A stretch of DNA of 64,000 nucleotides from Pseudogulbenkiania sp. MAI-1 (GCF_000527175.1 NZ_AZUR01000001.1:4051001-4115000); one strand, 5' to 3'; positions 25,746 to 35,498 are shown, counted from the first letter of the stretch. Notes: generated from the sequence alone by a model not told the origin. Numbers and translations: made by a program.

Positions 25746-26158
25746 GCCCGCGGGCGTTCCAGCCAGCGGTACATGGCCATGCCGGCCAGCATCGCCAGCA
25801 CGAACAGCAGCGCCGGATCGGACAGGGTGCCCAGCAGCACCAGCGCCGGCCCCGGACACAGCCCGGCGAGCCCCCAGCCGATGCCGAACAGCACGCTGCC
25901 GACCACCAGCCGCGGCGTGATCGCGCGCGAACCCGGCAGGTGCAAGGGTTCACCCAGCCAGCTCGTCTTGTGCCGCTGCGCCCACTGGAACGGCAGCAAG
26001 GCCACGCCGATGGCACCGACCATCACCAACGCGAGGCTGGGGTCCCACGCCCCGGCCAGATCGAGGAAACCCAGCACCTTGACCGGATTGGCCATGCCCG
26101 ACACGATCAGGCCGAGACCGAAGACCAGCCCGGCGGCAAAAGCCGACAGCTTTTTCAT
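25742..26158 (-). CDS. YeeE/YedE-family sulfur transport protein (second half, DUF6691 type)
   Basis: This 138-residue membrane protein has about four helices and the conserved motifs FGLGLIVSGMANPVKVLGFLDLAG and GIGWGLAGLCPGPALV, the latter with the conserved Cys that binds thiosulfate or sulfane sulfur in YeeE. It is a half-size YeeE/YedE protein that pairs with the gene just upstream. The start at 26158 has GAGGGAAGAG upstream. It lies 10 bp after the other YeeE gene and overlaps sulP by 4 bp. Likely role: moving sulfur-containing ions across the inner membrane. Confidence 0.85.
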   Translation of the reverse strand: MKKLSAFAAGLVFGLGLIVSGMANPVKVLGFLDLAGAWDPSLALVMVGAIGVALLPFQWAQRHKTSWLGEPLHLPGSRAITPRLVVGSVLFGIGWGLAGLCPGPALVLLGTLSDPALLFVLAMLAGMAMYRWLERPRA

Positions 26159-26168
26159 GACTCTTCCC

Positions 26169-26597
26169 TCATGCCAAGACATGGCGCAACAGGTACACCG
26201 TGACGAAGCCCGCCGCCATGAAACTCAGCGTGGCCACCAGCGAACGCGGACTCAGCCGCGCCAGCCCGCACACCCCATGGCCGCTGGTGCAGCCGGAAGC
26301 GTAGCGCGTACCCAGCCCGACCAGCAGCCCGGCCACGATCAGCTGGAACGGCGACGCCTCGACTTGAACCACCGGCAACGCACCGCCCAGCAGCCGGTAC
26401 GCCAGCGGCGCCAGCACCAATCCGGCGACGAAGGCGGCCCGCAGCGGCCAGTCGGCGGCACGGTCGACCAGCCCGCCCACCAGACCGCTGATACCGGCGA
26501 TGCGGCCATTGGCCAGCACGAACCAGGCCGCGGCCAGTCCGATCAGCACGCCGCCGGCCAGCGACGCCGCAGGAGTGAACGTGTCCCAGGCGATCAT
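26169..26597 (-). CDS. YeeE/YedE-family sulfur transport protein (first half)
   Basis: This 142-residue membrane protein has about four helices and the motif YASGCTSGHGVCGLARLSPRS, which contains the conserved cysteines of YeeE/YedE thiosulfate transporters. The start ATG at 26597 overlaps the stop of the upstream bigR-like gene (ATGA), so translation is coupled and the regulator, the two half-transporters and SulP form one operon. Together with the next gene it makes a two-subunit version of full-length YeeE. Confidence 0.85.
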   Translation of the reverse strand: MIAWDTFTPAASLAGGVLIGLAAAWFVLANGRIAGISGLVGGLVDRAADWPLRAAFVAGLVLAPLAYRLLGGALPVVQVEASPFQLIVAGLLVGLGTRYASGCTSGHGVCGLARLSPRSLVATLSFMAAGFVTVYLLRHVLA

Positions 26598-26932
26598 GCC
26601 GTCTGCTCCGGTGCCGTATCGGCTGCCTGGGCGGCGCCGTCGCCGCAGAACAGCGCGTGCAAGGCGTTCAGCAACACCAGCGCCTCGGGACGGCCGATAC
26701 GGTAGTAAATCCACTTGCCCTCGCGCCGCGTGGCCACCAGCCCTTCGTTGCGCAGCACGCCAAGCTGTTGCGACAGCGTGGGCTGGCGGATGGCGGTGAG
26801 CCGTTCCAGTTCCGACACGGTCTTCTCGCCATCCACCAGTTGGCACAGCAGCAAGAGCCTATCCTCGTTGGCCAGGCTCTTGAGCAGCAGCGAGGCCTTG
26901 CCGGCATTTTCCCGCAATAGCGCTAAATCCAT
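26594..26932 (-). CDS. bigR: ArsR/SmtB-family repressor, BigR/SqrR sulfide-sensor type
   Basis: This 112-residue winged-helix protein (LLLLCQLVDGEKTVSELER then QPTLSQQLGVLRNEGLVATRREGKWIYY) carries cysteines at positions 30 and 96. These match the two redox cysteines of BigR, SqrR and YgaV that form a tri/tetrasulfide bridge with persulfide and release DNA. The metal-site pattern of ArsR (CxC) is absent. It is first in an operon of sulfur transporters and divergent from a persulfide dioxygenase, as known for BigR. The 109-bp divergent region carries palindromes that are candidate operators. Confidence 0.85.
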   Translation of the reverse strand: MDLALLRENAGKASLLLKSLANEDRLLLLCQLVDGEKTVSELERLTAIRQPTLSQQLGVLRNEGLVATRREGKWIYYRIGRPEALVLLNALHALFCGDGAAQAADTAPEQTA

Positions 26933-26950
26933 CGTTCATACTCTCTCTAT

Positions 26951-27004
26951 GGGCATCGATGCCCGGCATTCATTATATTGATTTATATATTGTCTTTCAA
27001 TATA
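26951..27004. promoter_or_regulatory. Candidate BigR operator region between bigR and the persulfide dioxygenase
   Basis: The divergent intergenic DNA contains a perfect 14-bp palindrome GGGCATCGATGCCC (26951-26964). It also holds an A/T-rich inverted repeat TATATTG...CAATATA (26974-27004, 17-bp spacer) that overlaps likely promoter elements. The A/T-rich repeat resembles published BigR-type operators in its composition (long A/T dyad); binding is inferred. Confidence 0.5.
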
Positions 27005-27041
27005 GTAAAGAGCACCGATACCGCTTGCCCGAGGGAGCACC

Positions 27042-27902
27042 ATGTCCGCCCAGATCGAACCGTTCTTCGACCCGTCCACGCACACCATCTCCTACGTGGT
27101 GTACGACCGGCCCGGCGGCCACGCCGCCATCATCGACCCGGTGCTCGACTACGACGCCAAGGCCGGACGCACCGGCACCGCCTCGGCCGGGCGCATCCGC
27201 GATTTCGTCGCGGCCCAAGGCTTGAGCGTCGACTGGATCCTGGAGACGCACGCCCACGCCGATCACCTGTCGGCTGCGGCCTGGCTGCGCGACACGCTGG
27301 GGGGACGCATCGCCATCGGCGCCGAGATTCCCGCCGTGCAGCGCATCTTCAAGGGGATTTTCCATCTGGAGGAAGGCTTCCGCGTCGACGGCAGCCAGTT
27401 CGACACGCTGCTGCACGACGACGAACGCTTCATGATCGGTACGCTGGAAGCGCGCGCGCTGTTCGTCCCCGGTCACACGCCGGCCGACCTCGCCTACCAG
27501 ATCGGCGACGCGGTGTTCGTCGGCGACACGCTGTTCATGCCCGACGTGGGTTCGGCGCGCTGCGACTTTCCCGGCGGCGACGCCGCCACGCTGTACCGCT
27601 CGGTGCAGCGCCTGCTGTCGCTGCCGGACGACACGCGGCTGTTCATGTGCCACGACTACCCCCCCGAAGGGCGCGCGCCGCGCTGGGAAACCACGGTGGC
27701 CGAGCAGCGTGCGCACAACATCCATCTGCGCGACGGCATCGGCGAGGGCGACTTCGTCGCGATGCGCGAGGCACGCGACGCCACGCTCGAGATGCCGCTG
27801 CTGATCCTGCCGGCGGTGCAGGTCAACATCCGCGCCGGCCGGCTGCCACCGCCCGAATCCAACGGCACGTCCTACCTGAAGATTCCGCTCAATCTGCTGT
27901 GA
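27042..27902 (+). CDS. Persulfide dioxygenase (ETHE1/Blh-like metallo-beta-lactamase fold)
   Basis: The 286-residue protein has the MBL metal motif THAHADH (H70, H72, D74, H75), FVPGHTPADLAY and MCHDYPPEGR, the last typical of Blh/ETHE1 proteins that oxidise glutathione persulfide to sulfite. The order of motifs and the C-terminal extension (NIHLRDGIGEGDFVAMREARD) match Blh rather than glyoxalase II. It is transcribed divergently from the bigR operon, so sulfide or persulfide should induce both. Sulfite or other products could leave through the YeeE/SulP proteins. Confidence 0.88.
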   Translation: MSAQIEPFFDPSTHTISYVVYDRPGGHAAIIDPVLDYDAKAGRTGTASAGRIRDFVAAQGLSVDWILETHAHADHLSAAAWLRDTLGGRIAIGAEIPAVQRIFKGIFHLEEGFRVDGSQFDTLLHDDERFMIGTLEARALFVPGHTPADLAYQIGDAVFVGDTLFMPDVGSARCDFPGGDAATLYRSVQRLLSLPDDTRLFMCHDYPPEGRAPRWETTVAEQRAHNIHLRDGIGEGDFVAMREARDATLEMPLLILPAVQVNIRAGRLPPPESNGTSYLKIPLNLL

Positions 27903-27930
27903 GCGAGGCCTGCCAGGGATATCGCCGTCC

Positions 27931-28062
27931 GAGCCTGGCTCAGAAACGTAGGATGGGTGGAGGCACAAGGTGCCGGAACCCATCGCCGATGGGTTGCGCT
28001 ACGCTCCACCCATCCTACGAACTCAAGATGCGCAGGCGCCGCCGCTTAATGAGCCAGGCTCA
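27931..28062. repeat. MITE-like palindromic repeat with GTAGGATGGGT arms
   Basis: The core is a long inverted repeat: CGTAGGATGGGTGGAG (27947) against CTCCACCCATCCTACG (28004-28019), enclosing a smaller CCCATCG/CGATGGG hairpin. It is bracketed by GAGCCTGGCTCA at 27931 and GAGCCAGGCTCA at 28051. The GTAGGATGGGT...ACCCATCCTAC motif is, as I recall, a dispersed palindromic repeat in many proteobacterial genomes. The right flank overlaps the stop codon of the MarR-like gene. The element sits between two convergent genes and may also act as a terminator. Confidence 0.8.
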
Positions 28063-28569
28063 CAACGAGGCGCCGGCGCGCGACGCCTGATCGTACAGGC
28101 CCGACAACACCCGCAGCAGTTCGGCGGTCTCGCCGATGTCGGCATTCGGCGTGCCGCTCTCCACCAGCGCGTCGATCAGGCACTGCTCGCGCACCTCGCG
28201 ATAGCGCTCGCACAAGGCCTTGCCGGCCTCGGTGGTGGAGAAGAACACTTCCTTGCCGATCTTCTCGCTCTCCACGTACCCCATCTTCACCAGCTTTTTC
28301 AGCGCGTACGACACCACGTGCGTGTCCTCGATGTTCAGCACGAAGCAGATGTCTGCCAGCTTCTTCTTGCGGCCGCGATGGTTGACATGGTGGATCAGCG
28401 AGACCTCCAGCGCCGTCATGTCCTTTTCGCCCGCCGCGGTCATGCAGCGCACCATCCAGCGGTTGAAGGCGTTGTTGACCACGATCAGGCCGAACTCGAA
28501 CTCGGACAGCTCGACGCTGCGCTCGGACACCAGGAGGGAGGACGAAACGATGTTCAGATGCGTGCTCAT
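28060..28569 (-). CDS. MarR-like winged-helix regulator (COG5631 type)
   Basis: The 169-residue protein has a winged-helix region at about 60-130 (MTALEVSLIHHVNHRGRKKKLADICFVLNIEDTHVVSYALKKLVKMGYV) and flanking dimerisation helices. It resembles the predicted MarR-type regulators found beside 5-oxoprolinase genes. It is divergent from pxpB with a 214-bp promoter region between them, so it probably controls the 5-oxoproline island. The ATG at 28569 was chosen because the earlier reading adds 33 residues of non-conserved sequence. The stop codon lies within the flank of the palindromic repeat. Confidence 0.72.
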   Translation of the reverse strand: MSTHLNIVSSSLLVSERSVELSEFEFGLIVVNNAFNRWMVRCMTAAGEKDMTALEVSLIHHVNHRGRKKKLADICFVLNIEDTHVVSYALKKLVKMGYVESEKIGKEVFFSTTEAGKALCERYREVREQCLIDALVESGTPNADIGETAELLRVLSGLYDQASRAGASL

Positions 28570-28700
28570 GGACGGTTGGTCATCGAAATAAGGCAACCAG
28601 TATAGCAAGCACCGTGCACCAAACCGCTCCCGCCACGGTCTCAGCATTACACGAATGCAACACTTCATCGGCGTTTCAAATACAATTTATCGATATTTTG

Positions 28701-28729
28701 TTGACGTTATGGCGGCAAATTTTTATGTT
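28701..28729 (+). promoter_or_regulatory. Sigma-70 promoter of the pxpBCA operon
   Basis: TTGACG (28701-28706) and TATGTT (28724-28729) are separated by 17 bp in A/T-rich DNA, pointing at pxpB. A GC hairpin, CCCCGGC/GCCGGGG (28752-28772), lies in the short leader just before the gene and may influence translation or elongation. Confidence 0.6.
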
Positions 28730-28783
28730 CACTCCCACAAGACCCACAACGACCCCGGCACCACAGCCGGGGCATGACTGCAA

Positions 28784-29458
28784 ATGGAGAACACCTTGAA
28801 GCAAGGAGAAGCCCGCTTCTACCTGCTGGGGGAGCGCGCGGCCGTGCTGGCCGTCGACGCCCCGGCCGATCTGGCCTGCCAGCGCCGCATCTGGTGGCTG
28901 GCGAGCCGGCTGCGCAGCCGCCCCGAGCTCACCGACATCGTGCCGGGCATGAACAACCTGACCGTGGTGTTCGACCCGCTGGTCAGCGAGGGCGGCGCCG
29001 TGCTGGCCGAGCTCGAAGCGCTCTGGGCCGACGCCGCCGAGGCCCGCTTCACCCCGCGCGAGGTGCTCATCCCGGTGCGTTACGGCGGTACGGACGGCCC
29101 TGACCTCGACGAGGTCGCGCGCCACGCCGGGCTCAGCCCGGAAGAAGTCGTCGCCCGGCACAGCGGCGCGGACTACACCGTGTTCTTCCTCGGCTTCCAG
29201 CCCGGCTTCGCCTATCTGGGCGGCCTGCCCGAGGCGCTTGCCACCCCGCGTCGCGCCGAGCCGCGGCTGGCGGTGCCGGCGGGCTCGGTCGCCATCGGCG
29301 GCAGCCAAACCGGCGTCTACCCAGCCGCCTCCCCCGGCGGCTGGCAGCTGATCGGCCGCACCGAGCGAACCCTGTTCGACCCGCTGCGCGATCCGCCCAC
29401 GTTGCTGCTGCCGGGCGACCTTGTGCGCTTCGTTCCCGTGGAGGCCGGCCATGCTTGA
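28784..29458 (+). CDS. pxpB: 5-oxoprolinase subunit PxpB (KipI-like)
   Basis: The 224-residue protein matches E. coli PxpB (YbgJ) along its length: RIWWLASRLRS, IVPGMNNLTVVFDP, GLSPEEVVARHSGADYTVFFLGFQPGFAYLGGLPE, TPRRAEPRLAVPAGSVAIGG and GVYPAASPGGWQLIG. With PxpC and PxpA it converts 5-oxoproline to glutamate with ATP. The start is uncertain: the ATG at 28784 has no clear RBS, whereas the in-frame TTG at 28796 is preceded by GGAGAACACC and aligns better with the E. coli start. It overlaps pxpC by 8 bp. Confidence 0.94.
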   Translation: MENTLKQGEARFYLLGERAAVLAVDAPADLACQRRIWWLASRLRSRPELTDIVPGMNNLTVVFDPLVSEGGAVLAELEALWADAAEARFTPREVLIPVRYGGTDGPDLDEVARHAGLSPEEVVARHSGADYTVFFLGFQPGFAYLGGLPEALATPRRAEPRLAVPAGSVAIGGSQTGVYPAASPGGWQLIGRTERTLFDPLRDPPTLLLPGDLVRFVPVEAGHA

Positions 29459-30377
29459 GATTCTGCGTCCCGGCGTACAGACCACCGTGCAGGACCTGGG
29501 CCGCCACGGCTTCCGCCACCTGGGCATCGGCCAGAGCGGCGCGCTCGACGCGCCGGCGCTGATGATGGCCAACCGCCTGGTGGGCAATCCGGAAGGCGCC
29601 GCCGGGCTGGAGATCGTGCTCGGGCCGGTCAGCCTGCGCTTTTCCCGCGCCGGCTGGTTCGCCCTGACCGGCGCCGACTTCGACGCCACCCTGGACGGCC
29701 TGCCGGTGTGGTGCGGCTGGCGCCAGCCGGTGCGTGCCGGCCAGGTGCTGCAGCTGCGCGGCAGCCGCCACGGCATGCGCGCCTACCTGGCGGTGGACGG
29801 CGGCATCGCCGTAGCGGAAGTGCTGGGGGCGCGCGCCACCGACCTCGGCGCCGGTTTCGGCGGTTTCGCAGGCCGCGCGCTGCAGGCCGGCGACCATCTG
29901 CCGCAGGGCGAGCCGGTGGCACTCGAAGGCAAGGCCGGCAGCCGTCCTCCGCAATGGACGCCGGAGCTCCGCGCCCTGCCCGGCCCGGAATACGACGAGT
30001 TCGCCGCTGCCGCACAGGACGCCTTCTGGACCCGGCCCTGGGCCATCACGCCGCAGAGCAACCGCATGGGCTACCGCCTGGCCGGCCCGGCGCTGACGCG
30101 CGAGGCCAGCCACGAGCTGCTGTCGCACGGCGTGCTGCCCGGCGTGGTGCAGGTGCCGCCCGGCGGCCAGCCCATCGTGCTGCTGGCCGACGCCCAGACC
30201 ACCGGCGGCTACCCGCGCATCGCCACGGTGATCGAGGCCGACCTGTGGAAGCTGGCCCAGGCGCGGCCGGGCGCCGAGCTGCATTTCATCCCGACGACAC
30301 CGGCCGAGGCGCGCCGCGCCCTGCAGCAGCACCGCTATCAACTGAACCGCTTCAACTGGAGTGCCTATGGACATTGA
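29451..30377 (+). CDS. pxpC: 5-oxoprolinase subunit PxpC (KipA-like)
   Basis: The 308-residue protein belongs to the KipA/allophanate hydrolase subunit 2 family. Matches are MLEILRPGVQTTVQDLGRHGFRHLGIGQSGALD at the start, ANRLVGNPEGAAGLEI, SNRMGYRLAGPAL and DAQTTGGYPRIATVIEADLWKLAQ. PxpB and PxpC form the complex that activates 5-oxoproline; the same fold pair forms the carboxyltransferase part of urea carboxylase. The start at 29451 overlaps the pxpB stop, and the stop overlaps the pxpA start, so all three are translationally coupled. Confidence 0.94.
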   Translation: MLEILRPGVQTTVQDLGRHGFRHLGIGQSGALDAPALMMANRLVGNPEGAAGLEIVLGPVSLRFSRAGWFALTGADFDATLDGLPVWCGWRQPVRAGQVLQLRGSRHGMRAYLAVDGGIAVAEVLGARATDLGAGFGGFAGRALQAGDHLPQGEPVALEGKAGSRPPQWTPELRALPGPEYDEFAAAAQDAFWTRPWAITPQSNRMGYRLAGPALTREASHELLSHGVLPGVVQVPPGGQPIVLLADAQTTGGYPRIATVIEADLWKLAQARPGAELHFIPTTPAEARRALQQHRYQLNRFNWSAYGH

Positions 30378-31107
30378 TCTGAACGCCGATCTGGGCGAGG
30401 GCTGCGGCGACGACGAAGCCATCCTGGACTGCGTCAGCTCCGCCAACGTCGCCTGCGGCTGGCATGCCGGCGACGCCGACACCATGCGCGCCGCAGTGCG
30501 CGCGGCCCAGGCACGCGGCGTAGCGGTAGGCGCCCACCCGAGCTTTCCCGACCGCGAGCACTTCGGCCGCCGCGCGATGCAGCTGCCCGCCGACACCGTC
30601 TACAGCGGCGTGCTGTACCAGATCGGCGCGCTGCAGGCCATCGCCCGCGGCGAAGGAGTGCGCCTCACCCACGTCAAGCCGCACGGCGCGCTCTACAACC
30701 AGGCTGCGCGCGATCCGCAGCTGGCCGCCGCCATCGTGGCGGCGGTGCGCGCCGCCGATCCCGGCCTCGCCGTGGTGGGGCTCTCCGGCGGCGAGCTGGT
30801 GCGCCAGGCGCGCGCCGCCGGCCTGCGCGCGCTGAACGAGGTGTTCGCCGACCGCGCCTACCTGGCGGACGGCAGCCTGGCGCCGCGCGGCACGCCCGGC
30901 GCGCTGATCGAGGACGAAGCCCAGGCGCTGGCGCAGACGCTGCAAATGATCACGCAAGGCTGCGTCACCGCGCTCGACGGCAGCACCGTCGCGCTCGCCG
31001 CCGACACCGTCTGCCTGCACGGCGACGGTCCCCACGCGGTGGCCTTCGCCCGCCGGCTGCGCCACGAGCTGCTGGCGCGGGGCCTGAGCTTGCGCGCGCC
31101 GGGATAG
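30367..31107 (+). CDS. pxpA: 5-oxoprolinase subunit PxpA (LamB/YcsF family)
   Basis: The 246-residue protein starts MDIDLNADLGEGCGDDEAIL and contains SSANVACGWHAGD, GAHPSFPDREHFGRRAM, VKPHGALYNQA and VCLHGDGPHA, all conserved in E. coli PxpA. The fold is a polysaccharide-deacetylase-like barrel that carries the hydrolytic step of 5-oxoproline opening. The ATG at 30367 overlaps the end of pxpC by 11 bp. A hairpin (ACCTCGC/GCGAGGT, about 31109-31129) follows the gene before the next cistron. Confidence 0.95.
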   Translation: MDIDLNADLGEGCGDDEAILDCVSSANVACGWHAGDADTMRAAVRAAQARGVAVGAHPSFPDREHFGRRAMQLPADTVYSGVLYQIGALQAIARGEGVRLTHVKPHGALYNQAARDPQLAAAIVAAVRAADPGLAVVGLSGGELVRQARAAGLRALNEVFADRAYLADGSLAPRGTPGALIEDEAQALAQTLQMITQGCVTALDGSTVALAADTVCLHGDGPHAVAFARRLRHELLARGLSLRAPG

Positions 31108-31209
31108 AACCTCGCGCCATGGGCGAGGTAGGCCCAAGCCCCCCGCCCCTCGACGGATAACAAAAAAAGACAGGGCAAAAAGCCCGCTATCTACAAACGG
31201 AGAAACCTG

Positions 31210-32004
31210 ATGAGCATTGCGCTTCAAACGCTGCCCAGCGTGGCGGCACGTCTCGCCATCCGGCGCGGCGACCACACCGGGCCGACCGCCGGCCTGGCGG
31301 CAGGCTACGTCCAAGGCAACCTGGCGATCCTACCGGCCAGCCACGCCGACGACTTCCTGAAATTCTGCGTACGCAATCCGCAGTCCTGCCCCGTGCTGGC
31401 GGTGTCGGAGCCGGGCGAAACCGCCCTGCCCGCACTGGGACGGGATCTCGACATCCGCTGCGACGTTCCCGGCTACCGGGTGTTCCGCGACGGCGAGCTG
31501 ATCGCCGAGCCCGAGCGCATCGACCCGTTCTGGCGCGACGACCTGGTCACCTTCGTCATCGGCTGCTCGTTCTCCTTCGAAGAGGCGCTGCTCGCCGACG
31601 GCGTGCCGGTACGCCACATCGAGCAGGGCTGCAACGTGCCGATGTACCGCACCAACGTCCCCACCCAGCCCGCCGGCCCGTTTCACGGCCCGCTGGTGGT
31701 GTCGATGCGGCCGATGCTGCCGGCCCAGGCCATCCGCGCTATCCAGATCACCTCGCGCTTTCCCTCCGTGCACGGCGCGCCGGTGCACCTGGGCGATCCG
31801 GCACTGATCGGCATCGCCGATCTGGCCCGTCCCGATTACGGCGACGCGGTGGAAATCCGGGACAACGAAATCCCGGTGTTCTGGGCTTGCGGTGTCACCC
31901 CGCAGTCGGTCATCGCCGCCACCAAGCCCCCGTTCTGCATCACCCACGCGCCCGGCAAGATGCTGATCACCGATCTGCTCAATGCCCGTCTGGCGGCACT
32001 GTAA
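31210..32004 (+). CDS. DUF1445 family protein, D-glutamate cyclase-like hydro-lyase
   Basis: The 264-residue protein matches the YcsI/DUF1445 family: ARLAIRRGDHTGPTAGLAAGYVQGNLAILP, FCVRNPQSCPVL, FVIGCSFSFEEAL, VPMYRTNVPT and HAPGKMLITDL. The family includes the mammalian D-glutamate cyclase domain (D-glutamate to 5-oxo-D-proline), and B. subtilis ycsI sits in the homologous ycsF-ycsG-ycsI-kipI-kipA operon. Placed here it would supply or draw on the 5-oxoproline pool handled by PxpABC. It follows pxpA by 102 bp and precedes the transporter by 33 bp. Activity of bacterial members is inferred. Confidence 0.85.
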   Translation: MSIALQTLPSVAARLAIRRGDHTGPTAGLAAGYVQGNLAILPASHADDFLKFCVRNPQSCPVLAVSEPGETALPALGRDLDIRCDVPGYRVFRDGELIAEPERIDPFWRDDLVTFVIGCSFSFEEALLADGVPVRHIEQGCNVPMYRTNVPTQPAGPFHGPLVVSMRPMLPAQAIRAIQITSRFPSVHGAPVHLGDPALIGIADLARPDYGDAVEIRDNEIPVFWACGVTPQSVIAATKPPFCITHAPGKMLITDLLNARLAAL

Positions 32005-32037
32005 CCGCCGGTTCTCGACTATTCAGGAGTTGCAACG

Positions 32038-33264
32038 ATGTGGCTGAAACATACCAACCCCACTGAGCGGATCACCCTGACCGCCTCCTTCGGCGGCTAT
32101 GCCGTCGATGCCTTCGACTACATGATCTACACCATGCTGATCCCCACCCTGATGACGGTGTGGAGCATGAGCAAGGCCGAAGCCGGCCTGATCGCCACCG
32201 TCACGCTGTGGGCCTCGGCGCTGGGCGGCTGGGCCGCCGGCGTGCTGGCCGACCGCTACGGCCGGGTACGGGTGCTGCAATGGACCGTGCTATGGTTCTC
32301 GTTCTTCACCTTCCTGTGCGGCTTCACCCGCACGCCGGAACAGCTGATGCTGGCGCGTGCGTTGCAGGGCTTCGGCTTCGGCGGCGAATGGTCGGTGGGC
32401 TCGGTGCTGATCGCCGAAACCATCCGCTCGCACTATCGCGGCCGCGCCGTCGGGCTGGTGCAAAGCAGTTGGGCGATCGGCTGGGGCGCCGCCGCGCTGG
32501 CCTTCGCCTGGATCTACAGCACGGTGTCGCCGGAACTGGCCTGGCGCGTACTGTTCTGGATGGGCATCCTGCCGGCGCTGCTGATCCTCTACATCCGCCG
32601 CAACCTGACCGAGCCGGAAGTGTACGTGCACGCCAAACGGCGCGAGCAGGAAAGCAGCGAGAAAACCTCGTTCCTGGCGATTTTCTCGCCGGCCATCCTC
32701 AAGACCACGATACTGGCGAGCATCTTGATCATGGGCATGCAGGGCGGCTACTACACCATCACCACCTGGCTGCCGACCTTCCTCAAGACCGAGCGCCATC
32801 TGTCGGTGCTGGGCACCGGCGGCTACCTGTTGGTGATCATCACCGGCTCGTTCGCCGGCTACCTGACCAGCGCCTGGCTGTCCGACCACCTCGGCCGCAA
32901 GAAGTGCTTCATGCTGTTCGCGTTGATGTCGCTGCTGATCGTCACCACCTACATGCAGATTCCCATCACCGACGCGCAGATGATGCTGCTCGGGTTCCCG
33001 CTGGGCTTCTTCGTGTCGGGTATCTTCAGCGGCGCCGGGGCCTTCCTGAGCGAACTGTTCCCGCACGCGCTGCGCGGCTCCGGGCAAGGCTTCTGCTACA
33101 ACTTCGGGCGCGGCACCGGTTCGTTCTTCCCGGCCCTGGTCGGCATCCTCAGCGCCACCATGCCGCTCAGCAAGACCATCGGCATGCTCGCTGCCGCGGC
33201 CTACGGCCTGGTGATCGTCACGCTGTTCTTCCTGCCGGAAACCCGCGGCAAGGCGCTGCACTAG
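32038..33264 (+). CDS. MFS transporter (AAHS/SHS-type), probably for 5-oxoproline or a related acid
   Basis: The 408-residue protein has 12 predicted helices with the MFS loop 2-3 motif GVLADRYGRVRVLQ and the loop 8-9 counterpart SDHLGRKKCFML. Early sequence TASFGGYAVDAFDYMIYTMLIPTLM resembles sialic acid or aromatic-acid/H+ symporters. Its place between a DUF1445 gene and accB inside the pxp island makes a pyroglutamate, D-glutamate or related carboxylate the most likely cargo; this is inference from context. Confidence 0.82.
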   Translation: MWLKHTNPTERITLTASFGGYAVDAFDYMIYTMLIPTLMTVWSMSKAEAGLIATVTLWASALGGWAAGVLADRYGRVRVLQWTVLWFSFFTFLCGFTRTPEQLMLARALQGFGFGGEWSVGSVLIAETIRSHYRGRAVGLVQSSWAIGWGAAALAFAWIYSTVSPELAWRVLFWMGILPALLILYIRRNLTEPEVYVHAKRREQESSEKTSFLAIFSPAILKTTILASILIMGMQGGYYTITTWLPTFLKTERHLSVLGTGGYLLVIITGSFAGYLTSAWLSDHLGRKKCFMLFALMSLLIVTTYMQIPITDAQMMLLGFPLGFFVSGIFSGAGAFLSELFPHALRGSGQGFCYNFGRGTGSFFPALVGILSATMPLSKTIGMLAAAAYGLVIVTLFFLPETRGKALH

Positions 33265-33339
33265 CCCCGTCACCTTTTCGCTTCCCGGACCGGGCGCCCG
33301 CCCGGTCATGGCCCACCTCTTCCGCTCAGGACCCCATCG

Positions 33340-33789
<450 letters not shown>

Positions 33790-33803
33790 GCCGGAGCCAC
33801 CAC

Positions 33804-33924
33804 ATGTTCGATAAAATCCTCATCGCCAACCGCGGCGACCAGCTGCCGCCAGGCAGCGCAGCGACGCAGTCACATCGCACCGTCGCGGCACGCGGCGCGG
33901 GCGATCTCGCCGCGGAGACCTGCC

Positions 33925-33935
<11 letters not shown>
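33804..33935 (+). CDS. 43-codon ORF made by a duplicated accC start
   Basis: The first 35 bp are an exact copy of the start of accC (33925-33959), giving MFDKILIANRG, after which the reading frame departs into unrelated sequence. It ends at a TAA lying inside the true accC start (overlap of 11 bp). The copy has a Shine-Dalgarno-like GGAG 9 nt before its ATG, similar to the GGAG before real accC. It is either a decayed partial duplication or a translational-coupling leader for accC. It encodes no recognisable domain beyond the first 11 residues. Confidence 0.5.
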
Positions 33936-35280
<1,345 letters not shown>

Positions 35281-35297
35281 ACCGCCAAGGCCGGGCC

Positions 35298-35489
35298 ATG
35301 CTGCGACCATCCGGCCCGCGCCACCGCCTCCCTCGCCGCGCGCTCCGGCCGACCGCGCGGCCAAGCGAACCGGGGCAGCTCGCCACACCGGAACAGCACT
35401 TCGTCCAGATGGTCGAAGTGAATGGCACGGTGTTCGGCTGGATGCACGGCCACGCCAAAAACCAGCCGGCACCGGGTAAAACCCTATAA
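35298..35489 (+). CDS. Hypothetical 63-residue ORF after accC
   Basis: This short ORF opens with AAGG 7 nt before ATG and is Arg/Pro-rich in its first half. The second half (EQHFVQMVEVNGTVFGWMHGHAKNQ) is more protein-like in composition. I do not recognise the sequence. It could be a small real gene at the end of the pxp-acc operon, the tail of a decayed gene, or chance. Confidence 0.25.
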   Translation: MLRPSGPRHRLPRRALRPTARPSEPGQLATPEQHFVQMVEVNGTVFGWMHGHAKNQPAPGKTL

Positions 35490-35498
35490 ATCACCAGG

